Source of the DNA: Camellia lanceoleosa
Lineage: Eukaryota; Streptophyta; Magnoliopsida; Ericales; Theaceae
Length of the DNA stretch: 64,000 bases
Assembly: GCA_025200525.1 (NCBI GenBank)
Contig: CM045770.1
Coordinates: 87,816,084 to 87,880,083, forward strand
Reading direction: 5' to 3'
Below the pieces are notes generated by a model that did not search any database, was not told the origin of the DNA, and saw only the letters and a program-made list of their open reading frames with translations. Each line of letters begins with the position of its first letter. Within the stretch, counting starts at the first letter, position 1. A program made the translations under genes and the position numbers. Below are positions 1 to 11,440 of this stretch, one piece after another.

Positions 1-615
1 AACTCAAAGTGTTCCAAAACTCAATATGCTCGGATCAAAATGTAGCCCTCGACGATCAACGCAACTTTTGTAAAGGCCAAAGGTGAGGAAACAACCCCTA
101 CTAGATCAATACCTAGAGAGAAGGCAAGGTTCTAGTGAGAGAAGCTCTCTAATGGAGGTTTGGAAAAGTAAGAGAGAGAAATGGAGTTGAAAAAGTGATC
201 CAAAAAGTCGGATCTCGATTTTATATAAGAATCGCCCCGCTCGAACGTGGAAACCCCCGCTCGAGCATCACTTACAGACTCCTACTCGAGTGTCCAAACC
301 GCCGCTTGAGCGTTGGATGCACATTCCCAGAACTTTTGCAGAACCAGGTCCCCGCTCGAGCGTCACACACAAACTCCCGCTCGAGCGTCCAACACTGCAG
401 AGGAAAAATACTGGGAGATGGAAAATCACGCTCGAGCGTCAAAATACCCGCTCGAGCGGAGAAGCAACAACGAAAGGCCCGCTCGAGCGTGAAGGGAAAA
501 ATCTGGGCAACTACTTTTGGTTTCTAAGCTCAACCAACCTGTTTCAAACCTGGCCAACACAACCCAAGACTTAAATTCAAAGAGTAAAGGATGTAAACAA
601 GAAATACTTAACCAC
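1..615. repeat. Non-coding segment with CCGCTCGAGCG palindrome cluster
   Basis: This stretch has no supportable gene. Between about 236 and 490 it holds roughly nine copies or near-copies of a palindromic core GCTCGAGC, often extended to CCCGCTCGAGCGT, spaced 20-50 bp apart. A TATA-like TATATAA lies just before the cluster near 222. The segment abuts Athila-like coding sequence that begins near 620, so it is probably the right part of another insertion whose left end is outside the window. That is inference: I cannot see a target-site duplication. Open frames across the cluster only reflect the short repeat and look like Leu-Glu-Arg or Arg-Ser-Ser runs. The same motif recurs in the two solo LTRs at 5.0-5.3 kb and 11.1-11.4 kb. 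Confidence 0.6.
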
Positions 616-619
616 CAAC

Positions 620-1349
620 TCTACAGAGCCCAAGGCACCATATGTGTCTAAGACACCCTTTCCCCAATGCCTTGATATACCATCTCCTTTTAATAAGAAG
701 GCGGGCATCTATGGAAGTATTGATGGAGGTTTTTAAACAAGTAAAAATCAACCTCCCCCTGTTGGAGGTGATTAAGTAAGTACCCTCCTATGCTAAATTT
801 CTGAAGGACCTTTGTACGCAAAAGCGTAAATCTACGACACATGTGTCCCAAAAGGTCATACTCACAGAGCAAGTAAGTTCCATCTTGTTGAATGACACAT
901 CCCCTAAGCTTAAAGACTCGGGTGCCCCAATCATTGTATGCATTATAGAGGACCATTTAATTGATAGGGCTTTATTAGATTTAGGGGCTAGTGTCAATTT
1001 GTTGCCGTACTCTGTGTACGAAGGATTTGGGCTTGGCGAGTTGAAACCCACTACTGTTACTCTCCAGTTGGTTGATCGGACCCTCAAAGTGCCACGTGGC
1101 ATGATTGAGGATATGTTAGTAAAGGTTGATAGGTTTTACTTTCCTGTTGACTTTTTGGTGTTAGCTATGGAACCGGTAGCTAGTTCTAGGAAACAAATCC
1201 CGATGATCTTAGGTCGACATTTCTTGGCTACCGCCAATGCATGCATTAATTGTCGTACCGGGGTTATGGAAGTTTCATTTGGTAACATGCAAGTGAAACT
1301 TAATGTTTTCCAAGCATCCCGACAACCCCATGAGAGAGAGGAGTACTAA
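620..1349 (+). pseudogene. Athila-like gag C-terminus and aspartic protease region
   Basis: The frame from 723 encodes the conserved gag-protease junction (MEVFKQVKINLPLLEVIK) and then a retropepsin-like domain. The active-site motif is LLDLGASVNLLPYS near 975-1020, followed by the Gly-rich MILGRHFLA motif near 1203. The aspartate and the ALLD-G-S layout are the plant retroviral-type protease pattern that matures the Gag-Pol polyprotein. Weak upstream similarity (PYVSKTPFPQ, near 638) is in another frame, so there is a frameshift between 640 and 723. An in-frame TAA at 777-779 and the terminal TAA at 1347-1349 break the frame. The same frame carries on past the second stop into the RT region. 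Family recognition is strong; function is lost. Confidence 0.8.
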
Positions 1350-1352
1350 TTT

Positions 1353-2030
1353 GTGGATGATGTGGATGTGATTGTGGAGGAAGCTTTGCCCTCCATTCTT
1401 GTAGAGGACCTTCTAGAGGCTTGTCTAGCTCATTTTGGGTTCGAAAATTTTGATATTGACGGGTCAGTTGAGGAGGTGAATGCCTTGCTTAATGCTTTTT
1501 CTACATCGGATTTTCCTCCATGGAAAGCTCGGTTTGAGTCACTTCCTCCTCTGTCGAGAGAGCCCGCCATACCATCTTTGGTCACACCACCTACACTTCA
1601 GTTGAAGCCACTCCCGGCCACACTCAAGTATACATTTTTAGGGCCCTAGGATACTTTACCAGTCATCATTGTATCTGACTTGACTGCAGAGCAGGAGAGT
1701 CAATTAATGAATGTTTTCGTGGCACATCGAAGTGCTATAAGGTGGTCGGTGGCTAATTTGAAAGGGATAGATCCCTCCGTGTGCATACATTATATACACC
1801 TAGAAGAGGACACCAAACCTTTTCGTGAAATGCAACGGAGACTTAATCCTAATATGAAAGAGGTGGTGAAAAATGAGGTATTGAAACTGTTAGATGCAGG
1901 TATTATATACCCCATCTCTTATAGCAAGTGGTTGAGTCCCATACAAGTGGTGCCCAAGAAATCGGGTATCACTGTTGTTGGGAATGAGAGAGAAGAGTTA
2001 GTCCCCACACGAACCACTACTAGGTGGTGA
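1353..2030 (+). pseudogene. Athila-like pol linker and N-terminal reverse transcriptase segment
   Basis: This is the same reading frame as the protease part. It carries an acidic linker, then the RT entry region. Near 1750-1980 the entry region contains WSVANLKGIDPSVCIHYIHLEED, the conserved RRLNPNMKEVVKNEVLKLLDAGIIYPIS block and WLSPIQVVPKKSG. These lie directly upstream of the RT palm in this family. The frame is broken by TAG at 1647-1649 and TGA at 2028-2030. The TGA stands where relatives have Arg, which fits CGA to TGA. No frameshift is needed between 1353 and 3314, only point stops. Confidence 0.75.
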
Positions 2031-3314
2031 GTGTGCATCAATTTTAGGAGACTAAATTCCTCGACTAGGAAGGATCATTTTCCCTTACCTTTTATTGACC
2101 AGATCCTAGAGCGGTTAGCGGGCCAGGGTTTCTACTGTTTTCTTGATGGCCATTCGGGGTATAATCAAGTCCCAGTGTACCCCGCTGACCAGGAAAAGAC
2201 CACATTCACATGCCCTTTTGGCACTTTTGCTTACAAGCGCATGCCCTTTGGGCTATGTAATGCACCGGCGACTTTTCAACGGTGTATGATGGCCATTTTC
2301 TCCGATATGGTGGAGAAATTCTTAGAGGTTTTCATGGATGATTTTTCAGTGTTTGGACTGTCTTTTGAGGAATGCTTTAGGAACTTGACTAGAGTGTTGG
2401 AACGATGTACTGAGGCAAACCTAATCTTAAGTTGGGAAAAGAGCCATTTTATGGTTCGTGAGGGTACAGTGTTGGGACACATTGTGTCCCCTCGAGATAT
2501 AGAGGTAGACAAGCCTCAGGTTGACTTCATTGCAGGCCTTTCTCCACCCAATTCCGTGCGTCAAATTAGGTATTTCCTAGGGTATGCAGGTTTTTACTAT
2601 AGGTTCATCAAAGACTTTAGTAAAATATCACGTCCATTGTGTAGTTTACTTATTAAGGATACGCCTTTTATCTTTGATGAGGCATGCTTGAAGGCATTTG
2701 AAACACTGAGAATGGCCCTGACCACCGCCCTAATCATGAAATCACTAGATTGGTCGCTTCCTTTTGAAATCATGTGTGATGCCTTCGACTATGCTGTCGG
2801 GGCTGTGTTGGGCCAAAGGGTCAACAAGGCACTATTTGCTATATACTATGCTAGTCGTACTTTCTCGGATGCACAATTGAACTATACTACCACCGATGAA
2901 GAATTGTTAGCTGTGGTCTTTGCTTTAGGTAAATTCCAGTCTTATCTCCTAGGTTCCAAGGTCATAGTCTTCACTGATCATGCCGCTTTGGGATATTTAT
3001 TATCAAAGAAAGAGACCAAACCTAGGTTAATTAGATGGATTTTGTTGCTTCAGGAATTTGACCTAGAGATCCGAGATAAGAAAGAATATGAGAATGTGGT
3101 GGCAGATCACCTTTCCCGAATCATTGTCGAGTATACTAATGATCCTCTTATTTTGCATGATTCGTTTCTAGACGAGCAACTTCTTGAGCTGTCACGAGTG
3201 AGCCCTCCGTGGTTTGCACATATTGTGAATTACTTGGCCATTGGGCAAATTCTGCAGAATTGGTCTAAGCAAGACAAAGATCGATTCTTTTCGCAGGTCA
3301 AGTATTATTTTTGA
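2031..3314 (+). pseudogene. Athila-like reverse transcriptase and RNase H
   Basis: The RT palm reads from [20 protein letters not shown] through [11 protein letters not shown] and [16 protein letters not shown]. The catalytic box is [10 protein letters not shown], at about residues 99-108 of this 427-residue stretch, so the YXDD motif is FMDD. The thumb and connection are followed by RNase H ([42 protein letters not shown]). The usual Ser/Thr after the first RNase H Asp is Phe here. The segment would copy genomic RNA into cDNA. It ends at TGA 3312-3314, but the same frame continues into integrase, so this stop is a lesion rather than a natural end. Confidence 0.88.
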
Positions 3315-3969
3315 GAGGATCCGGGGTTATTTAAATATTGCTTCGACCAATTGATCCGACGGTGTGTGCTGGAGAGTGAGGTGCATAGCATTCTTACATT
3401 TTGTCATTCTTCTGCATGTGGCAATCATTTTAGTGGGCATAAAACGGCCGCCAAGATTTTACAGAGTGGGTTTTATTGGCCCACAATTTTTAAAGATGCC
3501 CATCAATTTTATAGAACTTGTTTGCGCTATTAGCAAATGGGTTCGATATCTCGGCGTGACATGATGCCAATGTCCCCTATTCTTGTGGTAGAGATATTTG
3601 ATGTTTAGGAGATTAATTTTATGGGACCTTTCTCGTCGTTATTCGGGTTTGAGTATATTCTCTTGGCAGTAGATTATGTGTCTAAATGGGTGGAGGCAAT
3701 AGTTACCCCAACAAACGATCATAGAGTTGTAATCAAAATTTTGCATGAAAACATCTTTAGTCGTTTTGGGTTTCCTAGAGTTATAATAAGTGATCAGGGT
3801 ACGCATTTTTGTAATCGGTTCTTTGAGTCGGTAGTCAAGAAATACTCTATCACTCATAAAGTTGGTACTTCATACCACCCTCAAACTAGTGGCCAAGTGA
3901 AAGTCTCAAATAGGGAGGTAAAACACATAATAGAGAAAACGGTGAGGCCAGATAGGAAAGATTAGTCAC
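3315..3969 (+). pseudogene. Athila-like integrase, zinc-binding and catalytic core, broken
   Basis: The frame continues from RNase H. The HHCC zinc-binding region is recognisable (FCHSSACGNH, AAKILQSGFYWPTIFKDAHQF) but its second Cys pair is damaged: Cys to Tyr, followed by TAG at 3531-3533. Further stops are TAG 3606-3608 and TAG 3963-3965, both where relatives have Trp. In the catalytic core the first Asp is replaced by Asn in INFMGPF, the second Asp is kept in IISDQGTHF, and the Glu of the third position is Lys in GQVKVSNRE. The solo LTR at 3970 interrupts the frame. After the LTR the frame resumes exactly at 6501 when one 5-bp duplication is discounted. Confidence 0.85.
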
Positions 3970-6495
3970 TGTAACAACCCTCACACTATTTACTAATTAA
4001 TGACTGATTGATTACCGATTACTGCTAAATTAAGACTGATAATTGAATTGATCGAAATACTGAATTGGCTGACTGAGATCTGAACGAAATTGATTGCCTG
4101 TATCTGTTTGAATTGCATTTTATCTGTTTGACTGTTTAATTATCTGTTTAGTTCTTATGTTTAAACTATTAATTGAAGGCCTTATCGGCGGCCAAATCCG
4201 AAATTTACTGATGTTTTATACTCGTCATAATTTTTGTGAATTTATGGTGTACTTATATGAAAACTGATTAGGTGTGATTAAATTATATTAAATATTGATC
4301 AATTGCATAGTTGGGCTTATTTACCAAACTAGCCTTTAGTGGGCCACTACCTAACACCTATTGAGCTTTGTACACATTACAACAAAACACTTTGCTCAGC
4401 CATTCTTCTTGCATTAGCTGACCATAGAGAGAGAGAGGGAGAGAATTAAGAGAGAATTGAACTCAACTTGTTGATTTAGCTTGGAACTTGAAGGAATTGA
4501 AGTGTAGATTGTCAATTGAGCTTCTACTCTTGTGTTTGGAGATTTAAGGTAGAATCTATATCTTCTTGTCCATGGATTCAAGTTAATTTGTGTATGGTTC
4601 ATATTAGATAAAAGCCTCAAGCTATAAATTGGAGTTTAAATGTTGCCATGAAGCTCAATTGTTGCATGCATGTGCATATTGATAAGTTTTGAGGTTGTAA
4701 TCCATCATTCCTCACATGCATGTTCATAATGTTGTTATAGTCCATGTTGTCATCATGTTTTTGAAAGATTTGAGCTTATATGAGCGAACATTGAAGCTTT
4801 AATTGGATTTAAATTCATGCATGTTGCATGTTCATCTTGTTCATGAAAAGTGGTTTGAAAATAAGTTTAATTGAAACACCCTTGGGCCTTGATTTCTCAA
4901 ATTGACCCTTGTAACATGTTGTTCTATGAGTTTACATATGTTTTTCCAGAAAATTGGCCCAAGAGGATCGAATTTTATGCATCTAAACTTGATTTGGAAC
5001 TTGGAGCTCAAATCTGGGAATTCTAGATTTTGGTTGTCCGCTCGAGCGGGGGAAGTGCCGCTCGAGCTGGAAAATCGAGCATCCAGTATCTGCACTGCTT
5101 ATCAGTCCGCTCAAGCGGAGGAATGTACGCTCGAGCGGAGGATTGGGTGACACGTTCGAGCGGGCGTCGAACGGGAATTTCACCTATCCAGTACTTTTTG
5201 GTCCGCTCGAGCGGGTAAGTTAACGCTCGAGCGGGATCCCTTTGTTTGCATGTCCGCTTGAGCGGGGAAACCTGCGCTCGAGCGGGGCTCTGTTTCACTG
5301 AAAATTCTGAAAATGTTTTCTGAACACATCTTTGCATCCTCGTCCCATCCTAGGCATTTTTAGGCCTAGTTTAAGACATCTTAACAAGGATTTAGATGTA
5401 GAACACACCAAAGCAAATTAGGAATTAAGTTATGATCTTTCCCAACTGTATAGCTTAGTGTGTGTTCAATCTGTTACTGTGAAGGGTTGGTGACTGAGGA
5501 AATACGCTCTAGCTTATTGTAGCCCAGAATTTTGTGAGTAACAATTGTGTAAAGATATGTTCAACTGTGAATATTTTCCCACTGTTAAATTGAATTGTTT
5601 CTTTGACGATCTTGTTCTTGAATGAATGTATGTCCTATATTACAGGCGTATTGTGGCATCCTTAGCAACTCTTTATCGTTATCTTTATTCTGCTTGAGAA
5701 ATCTCTGCCATTGACGGTCTGTGAATGGATGGCTCCACCGACGGTCTATGAACGGGTGGATTTGTCTAATCGATTCGGTTCCCATGTTGGAAGCACTACT
5801 GTTTACTGATTGATGGCCATTATTTACTGTTTGGTCTGTTAAGACCTGGTCTTCTAAGGCCTACCGTTCATTGTACTGTTACGCTAAGGGATGTACCACA
5901 TATCACTGTATGACTGAATGTCTGAATTACTGAACGACTGAAATACTGATCTAATGAACTGTTTTCATTTTCATTACCGTAAGGACATTCATTCTAAACC
6001 TCCTTACGCATTTTGTTATTCACTGGGTTTTAGCTCATTGTTTATATATATATATATATATATGTAGGTGCTCAGCCACCAGACCGGAGCTAGGAGCGTG
6101 GGTTAGACTCCAGTTTTGTTAAGCTAGCCTATGTGCCTCACTGCGAGGTTCTGAGTTTGCCATGCTATGGCTTTGGGGTGTTTTATTTCTCCCCGTCTGT
6201 CTCCGTACTGTTTTGTGTCACTGTTTAGACTATTATCTACTGTACTGTTATCAAGGGATTAGGCCCCTGTACTGAATGATTGTAAATGTTTGTATAGACT
6301 GTACTGTTCTGAATGTATGAATGCATGAAAAGTCTTTTTGCATACTGTTATCCTGACTCATTGGACATTATTTATTTCTTGTATTGGCTTCCCGAGCCCA
6401 TACTGTTTTCTTGTATTATTGTTAGCGGGCCTTGTAATCTCGGATTCTTGGCGATTCTGATGCTAAACCCATAGGGCCGGGTTTGGGTCGTGACA
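3970..6495 (+). mobile_element. Solo LTR, family 1, 2.5 kb, inserted in integrase
   Basis: The unit begins TGTAACAACCC and ends GGGTCGTGACA, the TG...CA ends expected of an LTR. It is flanked by a perfect 5-bp target-site duplication GTCAC (3965-3969 and 6496-6500). Removing it with one TSD copy restores the integrase frame. No internal coding region is present, so this is a solo LTR left by recombination or an LTR-only unit. It contains the palindrome cluster at 5036-5290 and an AT dinucleotide run at 6046-6063. A related copy lies inverted at 9922-12472 with a different TSD, so the two are independent insertions. The retrotransposon lineage is not assigned. Confidence 0.92.
5036..5290. repeat. 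Cluster of paired CCGCTCGAGCGG palindromes in solo LTR 1
   Basis: About nine copies or near-copies of CCGCTCGAGCGG occur in 250 bp. They come in pairs 15-25 bp apart, of the form GTCCGCTCGAGCGG then NCGCTCGAGCGG. The pairs recur roughly every 70-90 bp with a spacer like ATCCAGTACTTTTTG. The cores carry XhoI-type CTCGAG and several CpG sites; some have one C-to-T or G-to-A change (GCTCAAGC, GCTTGAGC, GTTCGAGC). Confidence 0.85.
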
Positions 6496-6500
6496 GTCAC

Positions 6501-7273
6501 AATGGTTGATTGATGCATTATGGGCCTACCGCATTACTTCTAAGACACCCATTGGGATGTCACCATATAGGGTGATGTTTGGCAAAGCTTGCCATCTCCC
6601 GGTTGAACTCGAGCACCGAGCATTATGGGCCATAAAGAAGTTTAACTTCAATATGGCCGCGGCTGGGCTCAACCGGAAATTGCAACTCAAGCCTCGTTTG
6701 GGAAGCAATCGGTTTAGCCAAAAAGTCAAAAAGTTACTAAATTAGCCAAAAAGCCAACAACCCATACCAAAAAGTCAAAGATTCTTTTTTCTCTCTACTT
6801 TTTGCACATTTTTTCGTAAAAAGCCAAAAAGTCATCCAAACATACTAGTTTTTTTTAGCTCATATTTAAGCCAAATAGCCAAAAAGTTACTAAATTAGCC
6901 TGTTCCCAAAAGAGGCATCAATAAGTTGGAGGAAATCCGAAATGATGCATATGAGAGTTCGAGAATTTTTAAAGCTCAGACTAAAGAATTCTATGACAAG
7001 CACATTAATAGAAAATCCTTTGAATCCTGCCAAAAAGTGTGGCTTTTTAACTCAAAATTGAAACTCTTTCCGGGTAAGCTTAGATCTAGATGGCATGGTC
7101 CCTTTGTGGTTGTTAAGGCATTTATTCATGGTGCCATTGAGGTGCAAGATTCAAAAATTGGCCACACTTTCAAAGTGAGTGGCCAAAGATTGAAGCAATA
7201 TATAGAAGGGATTGGGAATGGGGATATGATTGAGTCCATTGCTTTGATGGACCCTTTTTACTATGATTGCTAG
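6501..7273 (+). pseudogene. Athila-like integrase C-terminal end, split by a MITE
   Basis: The first part, 6501-6690, encodes the conserved WAYR-type block and [20 protein letters not shown]. It stops matching at 6690, where a 226-bp MITE begins. It resumes at 6917-7273 with EEIRNDAYESSRIFKAQTKEFYDKHI, then the GPF-type motif (KLRSRWHGPFVVVKAF) and IEVQD. It ends at TAG 7271-7273, which is close to the natural end of pol in Athila relatives. Without the LTR and the MITE this part is a straightforward continuation of the core at 3315-3969. The protein would direct cDNA insertion; here it is not functional. Confidence 0.85.
6691..6916. mobile_element. Small MITE in the integrase frame
   Basis: This 226-bp AT-rich unit starts GCCTCGTTTGGGAA and ends TTCCCAAAAGAGGC, giving terminal inverted repeats with one mismatch in 14 bp. 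Near each end it carries the same direct motif, AGTTACTAAATTAGCC. TCAA occurs on both sides (6687-6690 and 6918-6921), but an extra base leaves the duplication unclear, so the superfamily is uncertain. The integrase similarity is continuous across the unit, which shows it is an insertion. Confidence 0.75.
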
Positions 7274-8426
7274 ATTGATTTCTTGTTCTTTTTTCTTTCC
7301 CTTCTATTCTATTATGTTTTTCTTTGTTCTTGTTGTGCTTTATTTGCGTCTAGAAGACTTTAAATCCTCTGAAGGTGTAATTCCTTTGGTGTTAGGCATG
7401 CCCGAACGACATCTGACGATCTGGTATAGCCACCTAACCGTGTTTGTAGTGAGTTCCTAGGAGACCAACTGAGACGGTGGAAACTAGAATTCGAATGGCA
7501 AAGTCTAGAACACAAAGGTTTGGAATTTTCGAGACTAGAGTCTGGTTTAAATACCTAGGGGTGTGGAGATTGGTTCAAAACAATCCCGGCTTGAACTCTG
7601 TATGGCAGCCCCATAGGTCGAGTTAGCTTTATGCGCCTCGATTCTGGATACCGAATCAACCTAGTCTGTCACCCTGTTGGAGAATAGGGAAAGTTACAAA
7701 CGCTGTTAGGGAGAAAAGTAGTGCCCGTGATTTTCGGATAAAGATTACACCTTAGTGAGCATTTAATTATTTCTGTGAGCATTTAAAAAACAAAAAAAAA
7801 TCCCGCACGTGCGGCACAAAATGTCAAACCACAAGTGTGTACTGCATTAATTGCAGGTGCGCGAAAAAGTGCATCAACCTAGTCGCATGTGCGGCTTGAT
7901 CCCCGCATGTGCGGAGCATCGTTCCTACCAAAAAAAAATCCTGCACGTGTGGGCCTACCCACGCATGTGCGGCAAATTTTTTTTTCCACCAATTTGCCTA
8001 CTACTTTAAAAGCAGGTGGGCGGGGGTGTGCGGGGTGCGTGTCCGCACGTGCAGCGTACACTCCCGCACGTGCAACAATTCTTTGAAAAAAAAAAAGGAA
8101 AAAAAAAATATAATAATTTAAACTTGCAGATTTTGTTATGTTTTTATTATTATTATTATTTTTTTTAATTTGTTTACTTATTTCAAAAAAAAAATAAAAA
8201 TAAATTTTAAATAAAAATAAATAAATATACTATTTTATTTCTTTATTTATTTTTATTTCAAAAAAAATTGAAAATATAAAAAAATATATATAAAAAAAAA
8301 ATCGCAATTTTTATTTATTTATTTTTCTATGTTTGTTTTTGAAAAATAATAATAATAATAATATCTAACCTAGACCCACTTTTCTTCTCATCACTCTCAC
8401 AGATTTTGTCTCTCTCCCTACCTCTC

Positions 8427-8461
<35 letters not shown>

Positions 8462-9185
8462 CAACCCCATAACCCACAAACTTATCCATCCCCACCATCA
8501 CCATCTTCTTCTTTCATTTTCTTCCTTCTTTTTCTTCTTCCTTTTTCCTCACCACCACCATCTCACCATCGGCATCACTATTTCCTCTCCGTCTGACGAA
8601 TCTCCGGCAACTACCATTTTTTTTTCGGCAAATCTCCATTCTTTCTCTCTCTTTCTCCACTTTTCCAACGTAAACTTTACTTTTTGTTTAGATTTGTGGG
8701 TGTAGGAGTAGAGAAGTAGAGTTTTGATTTTATTTTTTTGTTCAAATCTTGATCTATGTTTCATACTTAAAAAAATAAAAAAATAAAATAAAAAATAAAA
8801 AATCCAGGCAGCAAAAAGATGACATCCGCACGTGCGGCCCAATCCGGAGCACGTGCAGCACCTGTGCATTCAAAAAAAATACAAAAAAATAAAAATAAAA
8901 TAAAAATTCTAATACATAACTTTTCTAATTCATTATATTTTCTATCTATTTATTTAGTTGTTTAGATTTAGTTTATTGTCTTAGTATTATTTGTTAGTTT
9001 AATTTAATACTGGTAAAAATGTTAATATGTAAGTTTAAATTATTCTATTTCATTTTGTAAAAAAAAAAAAAATGATGAGAATTGCATGTGGTACATCAGT
9101 GGGCAGACTTGTGCTTTAATATTTTATTTGATTCTCATGCTAGTTTCACGGGTCTGTGTCTACTTGTTTTTGGTGTGTGCAGGAT
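7274..9185. repeat. Post-pol spacer with CCGCACGTGCGG palindromes and microsatellites
   Basis: No gene is supported here. Between 7800 and 8075, and again at 8825-8865, there are about nine copies or variants of CCGCACGTGCGG, a 12-bp palindrome with a CACGTG core. Variants include CGCATGTGCGG and GCACGTGCAGC. They are often paired 10-20 bp apart, as in the CTCGAG clusters elsewhere in the window. A (TATC)n run lies at about 8430-8461, and long A/T tracts occupy 8085-8350 and 8765-8900. In Athila relatives this is untranslated DNA between pol and the downstream ORF. Confidence 0.7.
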
Positions 9186-11099
9186 ATGAGTAGACGGCTA
9201 TCCATCTGGGCTTCCAAAAAGGCCAGAGGTTCCACCTCCTCGGCACCACCGCCACCACCGTTACCACCATCCTCACCACCACTATTGGGTGACTTACTAC
9301 AGCCGGAGTGGGCTTCATGGTTGCTTCACAAGCTCACGCAGTTCAACATTTCATATTTTCAGCATGACCTGGCCACTTCTTGGGCTGTTAAGCAGCTCTA
9401 ACTCCGGCAGCAGTTAGGCCTTTGCACGGTTACAACGCCGACTTATCCTCGTCTGGTATGACTCTTCTACCAAAACCTGTATGAGTCACTCACTGAGAAC
9501 GAACTGCTATCTATTATTGATGGTCATCTCGTTTGCGTTACCGAATTCATGATTGCCAACGTGTTAGGGTTCTTTTCCAAGATGGAACACTAGCCTTTCT
9601 CGAAAGTTGAGGACCAACAACCCATACATAGCCTCATCCGACAATACTTCCTGGGAGCCCACGGTGACGCGAGTTATACATGCTTGTGCCGGAGCAAGCT
9701 GCATGGTCGCTTGCTGTTCATTGATTCTGTGGTACACAAGAACGCCTTTCCACTGGGGCATAAAGCTGAGCGCCGTTTGGAGTTTGTTCGAGTCTTACAT
9801 GGGTATCAGCATGGCTATCAGGTCCCGCTTGCGCATATCATCTGGATACATATGCGTAAATTTCTACGAGAGGCAGTTCGACCTCAACCTATGCAGAACC
9901 TGACTTGGCCCCTGCCATTTGTGTCACGACCCAAACCCGCCCCTGCAGGTTTAGCACCGTAATTGGCCAGTAATCCGTGGATTACCAAAGGCCTCTGAAC
10001 AGATTAGCAAATAATAAGGGGTTGCGGAAGCAATAGTACAAAATAGACAAGGTCCAATGAGCTGTGATAATGTACACGGGACAGAACATTTCAAAACTTA
10101 TTTATATATATACAAACATGCCAGTCCAGATACACAATATTTACAAGGTATTTATAGAATGTACTTCCCAAGATCTGACTTTACAAAGAGTACACAAGGA
10201 CTAGCACGAGTACAAAAAACAGCCATGGCATTAGGCTTCGTTTGGAACCTTCTCGGGAGGCATAACAGTTGGCTGACAAAACAAAACAGACGGCTGTCAA
10301 CTTTGGTCCTGGTCATGTGCTGGCTTACCTACATACATAATATAAACCGTGAGCGAAAGCCCAGTGAATAATAATAGAGTAAAGGGTTTCAATGAATGAG
10401 TTCGTACAAGTTTAGAAATCGTAGTTCAGTTTCATATCAAATCATAGTTTATCTAGATGATATACAGACAGAAATCATAAATCATGATTAAGTTTACATG
10501 ATACATCCATTAGCCTTAACAGAACAGAGCAGAACGTATACACGTGGGGGTTACGAATAACCAGTTCCATAAAGGAACCTCCAGATCCGGGTAATAGGAC
10601 AGAACAGAAGCTGAGCCCCCATGACAGGTCCTCTGGTACGAGTAACAGAGTGCAGACAGATATAAGTTCCATAAAGGAACCTCCGATATCGGGTAACAGC
10701 TAACAGATATCACATGATGCTAAGGATGTCACGAATACATATCAGAAATTGAACAATCATTCATTGTACAGAACATATAATTTCGAAAAACAGATCTTGT
10801 TTTATCACACAGAAAATAGATACAGTTGAACATAACTTTACTAAATTATTACTCACAGTTAGCCTTGAACTAGAAAGACGGAGCAGATTGATCACATGAC
10901 ACGCGGCACGTGACCTACATAACACATAACAGATACACATTTGAAACACACATTCTAATTGCACAAAACTCATGTCGTCAGTTCTTTGTGTGTTTCTAAC
11001 CTTAAATCCTCACTATAGAGTCTTAAACATGGCCTGGGAATGCCTAGGATGGAATGAGGATGCAAAAATTCACTTTAAGACACTTTTCAAAATTTTGCT

Positions 11100-11440
11100 G
11101 AAATAGGGGTCCCGCTCAAGCGTGTCTTTCTTCGCTCGAGTGGACATGCAAACAAAAGGGATCTGCTCGAGTGTGTATTTCTCTGCTCGAGTGGACTGTA
11201 AACTACAGTAAAAGTACTGGATGCTTGAAATTCACGCTCGATGGGCGCTCGATACCCGCTCGAGCGTGAGACACAAGTCCTCGCTGGAGCGTGCATTACC
11301 TCGCTCGAGCGGACTGTAAACATGTGAAAAGTACTGGATACACGCATTTCACGCTCGAGCGTTACTTTACACGCTCGAGCAGACTGCATGAACTCAGTGT
11401 GTACGCTCGAGCATGGAGTTCCCCGCTCGAGCGTGAGTCC
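11100..11440. repeat. CTCGAG palindrome cluster in solo LTR 2
   Basis: About 13 copies or variants of CGCTCGAGCG lie in 340 bp, again in pairs separated by 12-20 bp. The pairs alternate with a spacer containing AAAAGTACTGGATNC, which is the reverse complement of the spacer in the copy at 5.1 kb. The pair-plus-spacer unit is therefore an ancestral feature of the LTR family. Confidence 0.85.

Noticed and set aside
195..574. Open frames with repeated Arg-Ser-Ser or Pro-Leu-Glu-Arg words, possible repeat protein
   Set aside because: The repeats come from the CTCGAG palindromes. The same words appear in all frames and in the LTR copies.
5030..11440. Regularly spaced palindromes considered as a CRISPR-like array
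   Set aside because: Repeats are only 10-12 bp and self-complementary, spacing is irregular, there are no cas genes, and the context is plant retroelements.
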